NCBI GenBank assembly: GCA_009809945.1
Contig: WTPW01000704.1
Location: 170,375 to 234,374, forward strand
Reading direction: 5' to 3'
Origin: Gigaspora margarita
Taxonomy: Eukaryota; Glomeromycota; Glomeromycetes; Diversisporales; Gigasporaceae
DNA length: 64,000 bases
A model generated the notes under the pieces. The model was not told the origin of the DNA. It worked only from the letters and a program-made list of their open reading frames with translations, and made no database searches. The position numbers and the translations under genes are program-made. This document shows positions 1 to 13,012 of the stretch, piece by piece; positions within the stretch are counted from its first letter, which is position 1; every line of letters begins with the position of its first letter.

Positions 1-305
1 ATCTATTGTACATATACAGTCAGTTTGAACCCCAGATCATTTACTGCCATAGCTCTTAGAACCATTTTATCCTTACAGAAATCTTGATAGAGCAGTCCCT
101 ATTTCACACAGGTATTATCTATACTTTAGTAATTGTCACTATAGCTAAGGCCAACACTTGCAAAACAAGATTACCCCTGTAATCTTACCAATACCTACTT
201 CTTGCCCTTGTAAGATTTGCTTCAACCCTAGCCCCACCTTTACTATCCTACTAGTCCTTACACCAACTTCCCAAACTTCCAAACTAGTTAGCTTAGAAGG
301 ATCAA
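1..305 (-). repeat. Fragment of tRNA-headed repeat (reverse orientation)
   Basis: The reverse complement aligns by eye with about 57,280-57,490 of the full-length copy at 56,880-57,782. Shared blocks include GGACTAGTAGGATA, the stretch around CTTACAAG.GCA.AAGTAGGTA, and AATACCTGTGTG. The head and tail are missing, so this is an internal piece cut by the window edge. It has no coding potential. Confidence 0.75.
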
Positions 306-1225
306 TTTATCTGGCATTAGCCCTATAACAAATTGCAGCATGGAATGATACTGCAATACACGAAAAAATTTGGATATGGAACCACACGAACCTGCACGTA
401 AATCTATACAAGACAATATATGAGAAAGCACGTTTACAGCACGTAAAAGGGTGCAGATTTCATGCAACAGTGCATGTACTAACATGCAATTTTATGTGTT
501 ATCACATGCATTGTCTTGTGCATATTTATGTGCAGGTAACATATAATAGTATATGTCCATACATAACACATAATAACATATATCCGTATATACATTTATA
601 TTATTATTTTATTAACTAAATTTTATAATTTTATTAACTAAATTTTGTAATTTTTATCATATTTTATTAACTAAATTTTATTATTTTATTAATTAAATTT
701 ATAATACGAATACTTTAATTTAATAATTTACATGCCAAATAAGAAAATACTTTTAATTACTAAAAATCCTTTAAAAATAGCCCAGCAACTAATAATATCG
801 AAAAAAAGACAAAGTAAAGCAATAGTATCAAAATGAAAGGCTCAAAAAAAAAATCAAAATGATTTCTTTAGCAATAACTCCAATAGTAACAACTCTAATT
901 GTGGCAACTCTAATGGCAATAACTCAAGGGAGATACTAAAATATAATAATATACTGAAAGTAAATAAAAATTGAAAAAAAAATAATAGTAAGAAAAAAAG
1001 CTTTAATACCTCAAAAATTATGAAAAAACATATACCAAAAATGATAGTGATTCCAAAAGAGCAACTTGCAAGGCAATATCCAAAGGATAACTTCAAAAGC
1101 AATGACAATAACTAAAAAAAATTATATGAAAATTAGTGAGTTGTAAAAAAAAATTATAAAAATAAAAGAAAAACAAAAAAAAATAAAATAAATAAGTAAA
1201 TATTTATTTACTTACAAATCAAATA
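306..1225. other. AT-rich spacer without a recognisable gene
   Basis: Around 360-540 there are short palindromic words built on GTGCA and TGCAC, the same words seen in the satellite downstream. From 540 to 1,225 the sequence is nearly pure A/T with a repeated TTTTATTAACTAAATTTT motif. A short stretch at 868-925 repeats Asn-Ser codons on the plus strand without a credible gene around it. I see no gene here. Confidence 0.6.
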
Positions 1226-1229
1226 TAAT

Positions 1230-2470
1230 TTGTGCGCGTCAAAGCACAGAAATTATTATTGTTAAATGCAAAAAAAAAAACTAAAAAATAAAAAAGTGCG
1301 CGTCAATGCACAGAAATTATAGTCATTAAGAATTTTAATGATCATCACGTTAATGCACAGAATTATAATTATTAGGATCTTAATGATCATCATGTAATTA
1401 TGCATAATTGTTAAGAATCTTAACGATTGTGCATATCAGTGCATAAAAATTATGATCATTAAGAACTTTAACGATTGTGCATGTTAATGCACATCATTAA
1501 GGAATCTTAACAATATGATTATTAAGAATCTTAACGATATGATCATTAAGAATCTTAATAATATGATCGTTAAGAATTTTAACAATATGATCGTTAATAA
1601 TCTTAATGATATGATCGTTAAGATTCTTAATGATATGATCGTTAAGAATCTTAATAATATGATCGTTAAGATTCTTAACGATAAGATCATTAGGAATCTT
1701 AATGATATGGTCGTTAAGATTCTTAATGATATGAATATTAAGAATCTTAATGATGTGATTGTTAAGATTCTTAATGATATGATCATTAAGAATCTTAATG
1801 ATATGATCATTAAGATTCTTAATGATATGATTATTAAGAATCTTAACGATATAATCATTAAGAATCTTAACGATATAATCGTTAAGAATCTTAATGATAT
1901 GATCATTAAGAATGATCGTTAAGAATGTTAACGGTATGATCGTTAAGATTCTTAATGATATGATCGTTAAGAATCTTAAAGATATGATCATTAAGATTCT
2001 TAATGATATGATTGTTAAGAATAATCATTAAGAATCTTAACGATATGATCATTAGAATCTTAACGATATGATCATTAAGAATGATCGTTAAGAATCTTAA
2101 TGTTATGATCATTAAGAATCTTATAATAATGATATAATCATTAAAAATGATCGTTAAAAATTTTAACGATTGTGTACATCAGCACATGAAAATTATGATC
2201 GTTAAGAATCTTAACGATTGTGCACTTCAGTGTACAAAATTGTGATTGTTAAGGAATCTTAACGATTGTGATGATCAAGATGTCAGTGCACCGAAATTAT
2301 GATCATTAAGAATCTTAACGATTGTGCACGTCAGTGCACGAAAATTATAATTGTTAAGAATCTTAACAATTGTACACGTCAGTGTATAGAAATTATGATC
2401 ATTAAGAATCTGATTATAAAGATTAATACACGTCAATATATGGATATAATACTATGCACGATAGTGCACA
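1230..2470. repeat. Composite palindromic minisatellite (24-bp core)
   Basis: The core (about 1,500-2,130) repeats a 24-bp near-palindrome, GATCRTTAAGAATCTTAAYG plus GATAT, some 25 times with small variants. The flanks (1,230-1,500 and 2,130-2,470) carry longer units in which the same core is joined to a second palindrome of the type GCACGTCAGTGCAC. Because 24 is divisible by 3 and the unit is self-complementary, several frames on both strands stay open and read as IIKNLND-like repeats. These open frames follow from the period and are not genes. The layout suggests that the short units were amplified from inside an older, longer unit. Confidence 0.9.
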
Positions 2471-2639
2471 GATTTTAATTTTTTGTGTAATAACATGTAT
2501 TAAATTTTTGGATGATCAGTTTCTGGCAGTGATTTTGAAACCCGTAGTTACCCGCATACAATTTCGTATTTATGCATGCATTTCTGTGTATCAAGTTTTC
2601 ATAGGGTAGGTGCCACTATGGTTCTTTCTTCTCTTGGTA

Positions 2640-3240
2640 TCTATTTCTATAATATAGGTCCTTTTTTTTAGTACAACTCTAGCAGGCAGGTTGGTGGACT
2701 CCTGTTCCTAAGCATCTTTTTTGTCCAATATTTTGGCTCTGGTTTTTGATTTTTTGGTTTTGGTAGCACTATTAAAGATCTTTGCTACCTTCTTACTTAG
2801 GACTTGCCAAACATGTTTTCATTTCTCTGGTCCCTTGGATTTGTCTATATAATAATAAACAAATATATCTGAAAGCTCCTATATAAATAGTGGACCAATA
2901 ATACAGGTAATGTATCTGACTAATTAATAAAACAACAGTTACTATACCATGGTTTATTTTCAAAGCATCACTAGTGGGATTTTGAGCCTAAACCTACCAC
3001 TTGGAGATGATAACTTAACAACTTCTCTAAGTTGCTATATTCCAATAATATTATTATATATAATATATAATATTAGCAAAAGATCTAAGGTTCAGACTAA
3101 CTGTATATATACTGCAAAATATTTAGTAAAGTAGTTGAGATTGGTTGAAAAAAGAAGCAGAAGATCAGAGAGTTTAACTAGTAATTGCATTGCAAATATG
3201 GTATCTAGTATAGAACCTTCTAGCATTAGTAATATAAAAT
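2640..3240. repeat. Rearranged tRNA-headed repeat fragments
   Basis: On the minus strand, 2,640-3,050 contains the tRNA-like head (B-box-like word with AAAATCCCACTAGTGATGC at 2,965-2,985) and the part with the ACCAGAGAAATG and GGTAGCAAAGATCTTT words seen at 35,620-35,700. On the plus strand, 3,130-3,240 carries the 3' part (GTTGAGATTGGT, GATCAGAG, GGTATCTAGTATAGAACCTT). The two pieces point in opposite directions, so this is a rearranged or double insertion. The open frame starting at 2,949 is only the antisense of the head. Confidence 0.7.
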
Positions 3241-3697
3241 TTATATAATATACAAATTAAAATAAAAACAAAAATTTAATTCTAATTAATATTAGAAATA
3301 GGATAATGATATAAAAGTATAAATTATACTAAAATTTTACAAAGAATTTTTTTGTTAATATCTCAAAGATGATTTTATAAATAAATTTTTGTATAATAGT
3401 TATTTTTTAAAAAATATTCAAAAAAATTTGTATTATACCTGATTTTTACATTACACCGCAATCATAATAAAAATTATAGTAGTGTTAAATACCAGTGATG
3501 TAATTTAACAATACTGATATTTTTATAAATAATAATATTATAGTAATATTATTATATATAATAATAGGGAATAGAAATTTGTTGCACCCATGATTCGATC
3601 AATCAAATTGCTCGATTTTGTAGACAAAAAAATTTTTTTTAAAAACTAAAAATTTTCCTAGTAAAATATAAAAATAAATAAGCAATAACAAGATATA

Positions 3698-5145
3698 AAG
3701 GGAATCAATATAAAACTATCAAATATTTTCTAAATAAAAGTTTTTTAAACTTTAGATCAAAATATTTTAACAATTATCAAACCAAATCTAATAAAACTTT
3801 TTTTATTCTAAATTTATATACAGTCAAACCTCCATATAGTCACCCTCTATATAGTTACAAAACCAATATAATCACTTTTGTAAATTTACCAACCTTGTTA
3901 CTATAATTTTCACCTCTATATAAGCACATTTGTATTATAATCACTATCACAATTTTTTAGTTACCATCTATATAAAACTACCCCTACATAATTACATTAT
4001 TATTATTATATTTTGAATTAATTATTTTATTATTATAAATATTTTTGTTAATTATTATTTTTTAACAAGTAAATATTTTTAGATTTGTTTTTTTAATAAT
4101 CGATTATCTTTTCTACATACAAACGTTAAAATTATACTAAGTAAATCAATAAAAATGCTCTAAGTAACCTTGTTCAAAAGATAAAATTACATATATTCTA
4201 AAGCTTTCAAATAATTTGAATAATATTTTATTATTACACTTTTACAATTTACTTTTAGGCGAAAAAAATTAAAAAATTAAAAAATTAAAAATTTTTTAAC
4301 TTAATCGTAAATTATAAAAGTATATTAATAAGAATTTAACCAAATTATCTCAAAATTTCAAAGTATATGTAATTTTATATCCTAAATAACTTTACATAGA
4401 TCATTTTTATCGATTTAGTTTAGACAATTTTAACTTTTATATGTAGCTACGATATACGATTATTTTAAAAAAAAATTAAAAAAAAATTTTTAAAATAATT
4501 GTATATCGTAGCTTCATATAAAAGTTAAAATTACTAAAGTAAATCGATAAAAATGAACTAAGTAATATTGTTCAGGATATAAAATTACATATATACTGAA
4601 TTTTTAAATAATTTGGTTAAAATCTTATTAATGCACTTTTATGATTTATGGTTAAGTTAAAACATTTTTAATTTTTTTAATTTTTTTCGCCTAAGCGTAA
4701 CTTGTAAAAGTGTAATAATAAAATATTATTCAAATTATCTCAAAATTTTATAATATATGTAATTTTGTCTTCTGAACAATGTTACTTAGAACATTATTAT
4801 CAATTTCTTAGTAAGATTTTAACTTTTATATATAGCAATTATAATTGATTATTTAAAAAATAAAAATTTTTATTTATTAAAACTTCTATATAATCACAAT
4901 TTTTTTTATATGCAATTTTATTATAAATGTGATTATATAGAATTCCTCTATATTAGTCACATCTCTATATAATCACCACTTTTCATATCCCGAGGGTGTG
5001 ACTATATGGAGGTTTGACTGTAGTTATAAAATTAAAATAAAAAAATTTATTAAATTTTGATTTGATAATTGTTAAGATATTTTAATTCAAATTTTTAAAA
5101 AAAGTTATTAAAAACAATTTGTTTGTTTTCTATTGACTTCACCTT
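3698..5145. mobile_element. Palindromic MITE, split by a pogo-type insertion
   Basis: The left half (3,698-3,818) and right half (5,023-5,145) are inverted copies. TCAATATAAAACTATC.. and TATTTTAACAATTATCAAA on the left match ..TTGATAATTGTTAAGATA and TTCTATTGACTTC on the right. A related element without the insertion lies at 21,823-22,065. The outer element is therefore older than the pogo-type element inside it. Confidence 0.65.
3821..5020. mobile_element. Non-autonomous pogo/Tc1-type element, TA target site
   Basis: Terminal inverted repeats (TIRs) begin CAGTCAAACCTCCATATAGT on both strands, and a TA dinucleotide flanks each end (3,819-3,820 and 5,021-5,022). The subterminal DNA repeats TATATAATCAC-like words in both arms. 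CAG-starting TIRs with TA duplication are typical of pogo/Tigger-like transposons. The 1.2-kb body contains no transposase. It is filled by alternating palindromes at about 4,130-4,850 that share the CTAAGTAA..TTGTTCA module found elsewhere in the window. Confidence 0.85.
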
Positions 5146-5149
5146 ATAT

Positions 5150-5505
5150 ATAGTGTAAAGTTTTATTCTGAACAACGTTTTTTAAGTTACAAAAATAGAT
5201 TAACTTAGTAAAAAAAAATGGTTTATAAGAAAAAACAAAAATTTCTAATGTTAATACATATAGAACTTTTTTTTTACTAATTTAATCTATATTTATGTTT
5301 TAAGTATTATATGCAAAATTTAATGCTAAACAACTTTTTCTAAGTTAAAAAAATAGATTGTTTTAGTAAAAAAATGTTTTTTATATACTAACTTTTGAAA
5401 TTTTTGTTTTTTCTTATAAATGCCTTTTTTACTAAGACAATCTATCTTTGTAACTTAGAAAAAGTTGTTCAGAATAAAATTTTATATTATATAATGTGCT
5501 ATTAT
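5150..5505. repeat. AT-rich palindrome
   Basis: Arm 5,152-5,222 (AAGTTTTATTCTGAACAACG, then AAATAGATTAACTTAGTAAA) is repeated in inverted form at 5,428-5,500 (ACTAAGACAATCTATCTTTG, then AAAAGTTGTTCAGAATAAAA). Two further half-copies lie between them (5,280-5,385). It contains no gene. It belongs to the same loose family as the palindromes at 4,130-4,850 and 22,560-22,700. Confidence 0.65.
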
Positions 5506-5984
5506 ATATATATATTATACTTTATTAAATAAATAATTTTTTAAAAAATTTTTTTTTTGCCTACAAAATCAAGTGAATTGATTGGTCAGACACAAGGTGC
5601 TTATATCATGAGTGTGACAAATTTATATTCCTATAATAATATTATTATATACAATAATATTTTTTTTATTTTATTTTATTTTTTTGACGATCATGTCGTA
5701 CTTTATTTAAAAGAATATAACTACATATGCAAATACTAGTCTAATTCTGATGCAAGGCATCTTACAATTAAAGTACGGCTTACCCAGTTACCATAAGCAC
5801 CTATGTGCGACCTGCCAAATAGAATTCGTCTCCTAACTAACATAGGTGCAATTACCTAATTAGTCATATCACCGACATGGTTTTACAGCTGGTCATGATC
5901 AAATTAACTGGGGTTTCACCAACTCCTTAAACCAGTAGTTATCCATTTTTCGATTTCCTTTATTACTATTTTCCTACATTTCTC

Positions 5985-8900
5985 CTATTCTTTCTTAACT
6001 TTTGAAATTCCTATTTTACAATCCCTCCTTTTTTTGTCTGTGAATGTTGATATCCCTGGATAGTTCTCTTTTTTGGTCATCCTTCTCTTCTCTTTTATGT
6101 CAATTTCAATAGAGCCTTTACCAGAGCCTCTTGTAGCGTCTCGTTTTGTCTTTGTTGATATACCAATCACTTTTTCCCATTCAATTATCTATTCGCATCT
6201 GTTCTTCCATATGGTCTCCTGGAACAAATCCATTTATTTTTCTAGTCAGGAGGCTAAAATTGAGATGATTGATTTTTGTCTGATCGGGAAACATTCCAGA
6301 GCTGATTGTACAGTGAGCGGGATTATGCCTCTAGCCATCTTCTCTCTTCTCTTATACTCGTGAGTATGGTTGAATAATAATATAGAGGATAATTGTTCAG
6401 CACAGATTACAGCTTTCTCTTCTATGTCTAGTGAGGACCAAATTTCTTTAATAATGTCTTCTTCTTTTACTTTCCATATCTCATCATCGCATTTACAACA
6501 GGTTAAGTGTTCGAAAGATTCTTCTTCCATATTACATCTAGGGCACATGGAAACCTTGTATAGGGTGCAGAGATCTCTTTTTCGCTTTTGTAATGTCGGA
6601 AGAAGGCGGTTTACAGCTTTAAATCTAAAGGACCATTTTTTATTGTCTTTTAGGCAGAAGGCTCTGGATTTTCTTGTTGTACGCCAAAAGCCCCTGAAGG
6701 CCTTCCAGTCTTTTTCCTGGTCTCTTTCTTGGTAGGTAGTATCTTTTCTATATCTAATAAAAGTTCATTTTGGCCTGTAAAAAGTGCTAGTCCATTCCTT
6801 GACAAATTGTCTAACTGGAATTTCGATGCTACGGTTAAGCCATAACAGTTAGAAGATTCTTGCCATTGAGCTTTCTTCTAAGAATGATGTAATTTTTGTA
6901 TCACTTCTTTCTTCTTTGGCGATGGTATCTGCTCTTTTATTTAGGGGATCCTCGGAATGGGCTTTAACTTTAATAACCTCTACCTTCAGGTCTTTTGTTT
7001 TAATATTGTCCCTTATTTTTTCAACTATACCTCTATTTTTAACCTTGAACCACTTACAGAAGGATAATTTCCTTTCTAGGTTTACTAGTATTTGCACTGC
7101 TGCTTGACTGTCTGTGTATATTTTCACTTTGCTTCTTTGAGGTGTAACTAGTAAGGCCATCAGAATTGCTGCCAGTTCAACTCTCATTGATGAGAACCAT
7201 TCCATTAATTTTCCTTTAATTTTATGAACTATTCTACTATTACTATCTATTTGCACTATACCGTACTCTCCACTAAGTCCTTCTTCTGAGTCCCTCCGAG
7301 TGAGCCATCTGTATAGAATGATATATCTTTTAGAATCATATTTTCAAGTTGAATAGCCTTAATCTCTTTTCTTTTTTGAGGGTTGAGAACTGTTTTGTAT
7401 ATGATTTCCTCTTCTAGACTCCTTATTTCTATACCGTTCTGCATTACAACCTCTTGTTCTCTTGTTGGTATCTTACTTCTGATTTGAGTAACATCTTCAA
7501 GCTTCTTTTTTTCTATTAACAGGTCCCATCCTTCAGGTCCTCATTTTATCCAAGAGCTGATATCCTGTACGTTTTAGTATTCAGGCTCAGGGTATCAATG
7601 GTTTCTTTCCTATGTACTTGTACTCGGTTAGTGCTATCAGTATTTCTGGACCTGTTTTCTTTATCTTCCTCTTCCCATTCTGCTATATCTATGACAGAAC
7701 CAAGTTCCTTTTTTTCTTCTACTCTTTCTAGTACTATCTGGTTGGATTCTTCATAGTGGCTGAGGACCCATTCTTTTTTGTTTCTTTTTTTTGAAATAGA
7801 ACGTTTCTTTTCCATTATTCGGTTCTGGATCTTGCCAGTGTTCACATACTGAGCTAGAACTTTTCTTGTTAAGGGGTCCTCTATGACTAAGGATTCCAAC
7901 CTTTTGAACCAATTAGGAATTTGGCCTTTGGAATTGAGGTTTCTTATATTCTTTAGTTGATGCCACGTTAACAGGGTGGAGTCATCACCTACGATTATCT
8001 GTTTTAGTGACCAAATTTCTTGATTTCTCAAACTCTTCAAATTATCATTCCATCTATTTTCTCTTAGCAGCGATTTTTTTTTCTTTTTTTTGTCCCAATC
8101 TTTCAATATTTTCCAGTCCTCTTCTACCAGACAGCTTATACTGATATTTTAATTTTTTTTGGCTCTAACAATATTGATGTATTTAGATTGCATAACCAAT
8201 TTAGACATGCTATCTCTTTTTCTTCTAACTGCCATATAGGGTCTGCTGATACAAGGTCAAGTTGCACCCCATTAATCTTAGTCTTGTTATATCGCCTGCT
8301 AAACCTAAGCTATTAAGTCTTACAAACCACTCAGATATCATGTGCTCAAGGTGTCTTTGCCAGAGCGATTTGGCTCTCATAATAATATTGTGAAAGATAT
8401 GTGCATGGGCTGTAGATCTATCTGTATCTGCCTTCTACTTGATAACCTGAATCATGGGGCTTTGGATTATATCACACTCTTTTTTGAACAGCATGTGAAT
8501 ATTTAGTCTATATTCTAACCATGAAAGAAAAATTTTGTTATTGATATATTTAGCCTGTTCGACTGATATACTCTTCCCTTTAATCAGGTTCGCCAGTTCT
8601 AAGGATTCTTTTTTTAATCTAGTTTTACATATATTTCTGGCCCCTAAGGGGGTAATCCAAATCCCCAGGTACCTGGTCGTTTCCTTAGCTCCCTTTGCTA
8701 TTATGTCACTCTTTTCTTTCCGTAGGTGAATCTTTTTAGTAGAGCTTGAATGTTTTGTATTAAAAGTAATGAGTTCTGTTTTTCTCGTATTTAGTGTAAT
8801 ACTATTAATATTAAAAAATTTCTCAGCAATGCTCACTATCTTCTGAAGATCATTCTGTGAATCAGCAAGGAGGACCATGTCATCTGCATAGGATATACAG

Positions 8901-11305
8901 GCCACTGTGACTTTTCTGTCTTGTGTTATGTTCTGCAATGGGTTTGTTAGCCATTGCACCTTTAGAACTGCTCCTGGTTCTGTTTGTTGTAAGTAACATA
9001 GCAGGGGGTCAAAATAGATTCTCCACAGTAAAGAGGATACAACTTCTTCCTGATCAATTCCTTTAGTAGCTTGAAAGCTCTCTGTGAGGCTGTGCTTGGT
9101 TATAATTTAGATATGTCTATCCTTGAAAAGGTTTATTAGGAGCCCAATTAAATGAATAGGTATTTTAATTCTTAAGAGTGCTGCTTCCAATCCCTTGAGA
9201 GAGACACTATCAAATGCCTTTTTGATATTCAAAAACAATGACCAAAGCTCCCAGTTACTCTCCTGAGCTCCTTCAATTATCCCGTTGATAATGTGAATGG
9301 GATCTAAGGTGCTTTCTCCATTCAGGCCTACAAAGTTAGGTCCTTTCAAGATTCTATGTTCGATTAAAATTTCGCTCATTCTTTTTTGTAGAATTCTAAC
9401 ATAGCACTTTCGTGCTACTTCTAATAGCATAATTGGACGCATACTCTGCAAGGTAAGATCCACTCTGCCAACTTGGAGATTAGAAAAATCATTCTGACCT
9501 TCCATTTTCTTGGGTATATTCCTTCTCTTGTGATCTTGTTAAACATATCTAGCAAATATTGTTTCATTGTTTTTCCGATTGCTATTAAAAGTGTGTACCC
9601 AATTCCAGAAAGTCCAGGGGCTGATGAGTTTTCAGTTTGTACTATAATTTCCTCCCAATCCTCAATTGTGATTTCTCCAAGTACTGGGTTGTACCAACTC
9701 TCCTAGATCCAGTCTTTAAGTTTGTATTCTTCCTGCCAGTATGCATTTGCTTCGACTGTAGATCCTTTGTTCACATTATATTGGTTATAGAAGTAATCTT
9801 TTACCTCTTTCTTAACTTCGTCTGGTTCATATATCACATGATTCCAACTTGTTAGTCTTATCGTTTGGTCATTACCATCTATGCGTTTAACTCTTTCAAT
9901 CTGTATTCTTTTCCAAGGTCTTTCCAGAATACTATTTAGCATGTATCTTTCCTTTTTGCCGGTTATGCTGAACCTTCTCTCTATGTAGCCTTTAATTTCT
10001 TGTTCCTTGACCCTTCAGAGCTTTGTTATTATCTTTTTTTCCAAGATATTGATTCATACTTTAGTTTTGTCTACTCACTCATTTAACCAATGGGTTTCTA
10101 GCTTCAGAATTGTTGCTTCATTGTGGTTGTTGGCCCTAGATATAAGTCTGTTTCCTTCTATAGCTTCCTGTATATCAATTTCTATATCTATGTTCTGTAT
10201 TGCTTTTCTTGTAAGTTTTGTAGGGCCTTTATCCATCTATATCTAGGGTTCCATATTACCACTTTTTTCTTTTCTTCTGTGGTATTTTGGATCTTTTTCC
10301 AGGGTAAAGTCTTACTTGCTGCTTTGTTGATCCATTCTACTATATTCTCCTAGTAGATATTTATTTTCACTTCCCTAGATATCTCCATTTCTTCTACGTG
10401 GGCCTCCTTCTTTAACTTATTAATACTTTCTTTCACATAGGACTCGGATAACCTCTCAAAGTTTTCCCAATCTTCTTTGCTCACTTTATCATACATATAT
10501 ATCTTTCTTTCCTGTGTGTTCACGTTGTTGATACTATTTCTGGGTCTTGTTCCTAGTAGAGGTTTGGTAAAGATGTCTACCCAAATCAATTGATGGTCAC
10601 TTCTGGTACAAAGCTCCATCTTCTCAATGTCACTGTCGTATATGAGGCTTTTTAGATCATTGTCTACCCAGATATAGTCTATTCTAGAGCTTGATTTTCT
10701 GTTTGTCCATGTGAAGTTCGTAGTAAGAGGATTAATTATCCTGTATGTATCAGTGAAGCTAATTCTTTTAAGCCATTACTAAGAAGTAAATTCGTGTATC
10801 TTTCTGTATTGCTCTCATCTAAAAGATCTCATTGGTTCTCTCTTGTGTTAAGGTCCCCTCCTATTATTATTCTAGTGTTGAGACTTTTTTTACAGTGATC
10901 AAGAACGATTCTTCGCTGTATTTCTCTTTGTGCTTCAGGATCATTAGGAGGCATGTAAATGATCCAGATAATGAATTTTATACCTTTAAAGCAGAAGACA
11001 CAACTTAGTAAGTATGTGTCGGGTGTACTAACTTTTGCTAAGTGCTTGTGCCAATTTTTGTGAATGAAAATTGCGACCCCTGAGCCTTTCTTTTTTGTAA
11101 TTACTTTGTGAGTGCAATATATTTTGTAGTGTTTAAGGTCTATTTTGTTGTAAGAAAGCTCTTTGTCCCTCAAGTTAGTCTCAGACAATCCTATTATATT
11201 GTAATTCTTCTGGTATCCAAAGTCTATTAATTCCTGTAATTTATATATATAGTCTCTAAGTCCATTAATATTATGAAACCCTAACTTCCAAAAGTCTATT
11301 AATTT
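5985..11305 (-). pseudogene. LINE copy 1 ORF2 (endonuclease, RT, RNase H), broken
   Basis: The domains read in order on the minus strand. The endonuclease (11,290-10,550) starts LGFHNING, has GLSETN with its Glu, GSGVAIFI, YMPPND, GGDLN with its Asp (codon 10,853-10,855), a TGA stop at 10,826-10,828, RIDYIWV and SDHQL. The reverse transcriptase (about 9,700-8,435) has SAPGLSGIGY, LKGPNFVGL, motif A as FLNIKKAFDSV (9,206-9,238) and motif C as SYADDMVLL (about 8,865-8,893). Motif A normally has Asp where Asn (AAT, codon 9,227-9,229) stands, which removes a metal ligand. The RNase H (7,320-6,900) keeps Asp (FYTDGS), Glu (RVELAAI), Asp (YTDSQAA) and the final His/Asp pair (KAHSEDPLNKRAD), but it is split by a frameshift near 7,260. 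A Cx2Cx8Hx3C zinc motif (CPRC..EHLTCC) follows at 6,490-6,548. About eight disruptions show long inactivity. Confidence 0.92.
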
Positions 11306-11389
11306 CCTCTAGTTCTTCCTTGAGTTGCTGTAGTGACCCTTCACTCCCAGCAGCAGTTAATTCAACTAGGGTGCCCGTTAGGATCGATT

Positions 11390-13012
11390 TGGAGGCATTA
11401 CCTCCCTCTCTGATTCGATTTGGTTCATACGAGCCATTAATTTCTCTAGAATGTCACTTTCTGTTTTGAGTATCAATTTACCAAAGATTCGAGATGCGAA
11501 GGTTTTCTCTTGTTTTCTTTTTTCTTCAGTTTCCTTTAAAGGTCTTTTTCATCATCTCTACTTGGATATTTGTCTTTTTTGTCTTGTGAGTATGTGATTA
11601 GGGTGTTTCTTCAGGGTCTCTCTGTTCTCCATCTATCTTTTGCGTGAGAAATTGTGGGGTCTCTTATTTTTTCAAATTGGTTGTCTACCCACTCTAATCG
11701 CGTGTTATAGTAATATATCATTTTGTTAAGTGCTTGGACAAGATCGATTCTTGACTCAAAGTGAATTGTGGCCAATTCTCTCTGGTTTCTATTGCTATTC
11801 ATACTAATATCTACTGCTTTAGCCTTAATTAACTTAAGCTATCTGAGGAGTGCACTCTCTGTGGCTATTTTCAGTAAGTTGCAAATTAATGCTCTGTATT
11901 CTTTTCTTTCATTGAGTATCTCATCTTCGAATTCTCCTGAAGTAATTCTAAGCATTTTGCCACTTTTTAGATGCACATACCAGCTTTTTCTGAGTGCGTA
12001 GTGCCTTGAGTTATTTATGATATCAATTTTAATGAATGCCGCTTTGGTTCTGCCTAAGTATTTCATTTTTTTTATATGTGCTTCGCCATAGTAAGAGAGG
12101 CATTTTTTGATCATATAAGCTGGTGTCTCCATAGATATATCTCAGACTGTAAAGCTATATATTCTTGTTGTATGTTTTGTTTTTTTAAAGAAGGACTTTG
12201 AGTTTGCTGGTGCCCATGATGAACTGTAAATATCGACTTTATTGGTTTTGTTTCTCTTGTTTCTTGTGCTTCTTGTTGTCGAGTCCCCTCTATACATAAC
12301 CCCGTTTCTGTTAGAATATCTGTACTGTCATCAGTTTTTCTTTTAGTTAGGAGTATTTGAGGGTTCTGCTCTATTGTCGAGGTAGACATTTCTTCCATAT
12401 TACAAGTGTTCTCCTTTGTTGTTTGTAAAATGCATTTGCTGTCCTCAGTTTTATATGTGGCTTTTCCATTCGTGAGAAAATTGGGTCTTTGTGACTCATC
12501 ACCTGCAAGAATTTCTTCCATTCCATAAACCAATGTACCACATTCTTGATCTAATATAATTTTTTTACTTTTGTATAAAGCTGTTCCTAATTCCTGTTTT
12601 GTATTTCTGTACTACCTTGTTTGCATGTAGTTTCTAAAACCTCTTTGGTTAGTTTAGATTTATTTGTGTTATCGCTTTTTGTATCTGACTGATCCATTGC
12701 GACTTTTGTTCAATCATCATCCACCTTGTGTTTTTGTAGAGAAGGATTTTTCTTATTATTATTAAGTTGTAGTTCGAACTTCAATAGATCTTGATCCATG
12801 AATTTTCATTCGTCTTCTGATATTTCTTGATTTGTTGACTGCTTATAGCTGATATAGTCATGACTTTCTATAGTTTTTCTTATAACTATTACTAGACCTA
12901 GGTTATTTAATCCTATCCATAATGCCACTTTTTTGTCTTTCTTAAGGACATCCTGGTTGCGCTCTGGGTATTTTCCCTTGAAGAAGTTTTTGTTTACTAC
13001 TAGTGCACTCAT
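11390..13012 (-). pseudogene. LINE copy 1 ORF1 (RRM-type RNA-binding protein), broken
   Basis: The first methionine frame begins at 13,012 (MSALVVNKNFF..). The reading frame then breaks into pieces at 12,806, 12,111-12,533, 11,839-12,132 and 11,611-11,802. Piece 11,839-12,132 shows an RRM-like pattern (ETPAYMIKKCLSYYGEA.IKKMKYLGR..AAFIKID) followed by a second unit that starts at ICNLLKIATESALLR. That unit continues after a stop in the 11,611-11,802 piece (ATIHFESRIDLVQALNKMIYYYNTRLEW). The same two-unit pattern occurs in copy 2. The protein would bind LINE RNA in a ribonucleoprotein with ORF2. I infer the fold from pattern and position; no catalytic residue is involved. Confidence 0.75.

Noticed and set aside
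1484..2112. Long open frames on both strands with IIKNLND and MIISLRFL repeats
   Set aside because: They follow from a 24-bp self-complementary tandem repeat. Period three and lack of stops in the unit keep frames open. No gene.
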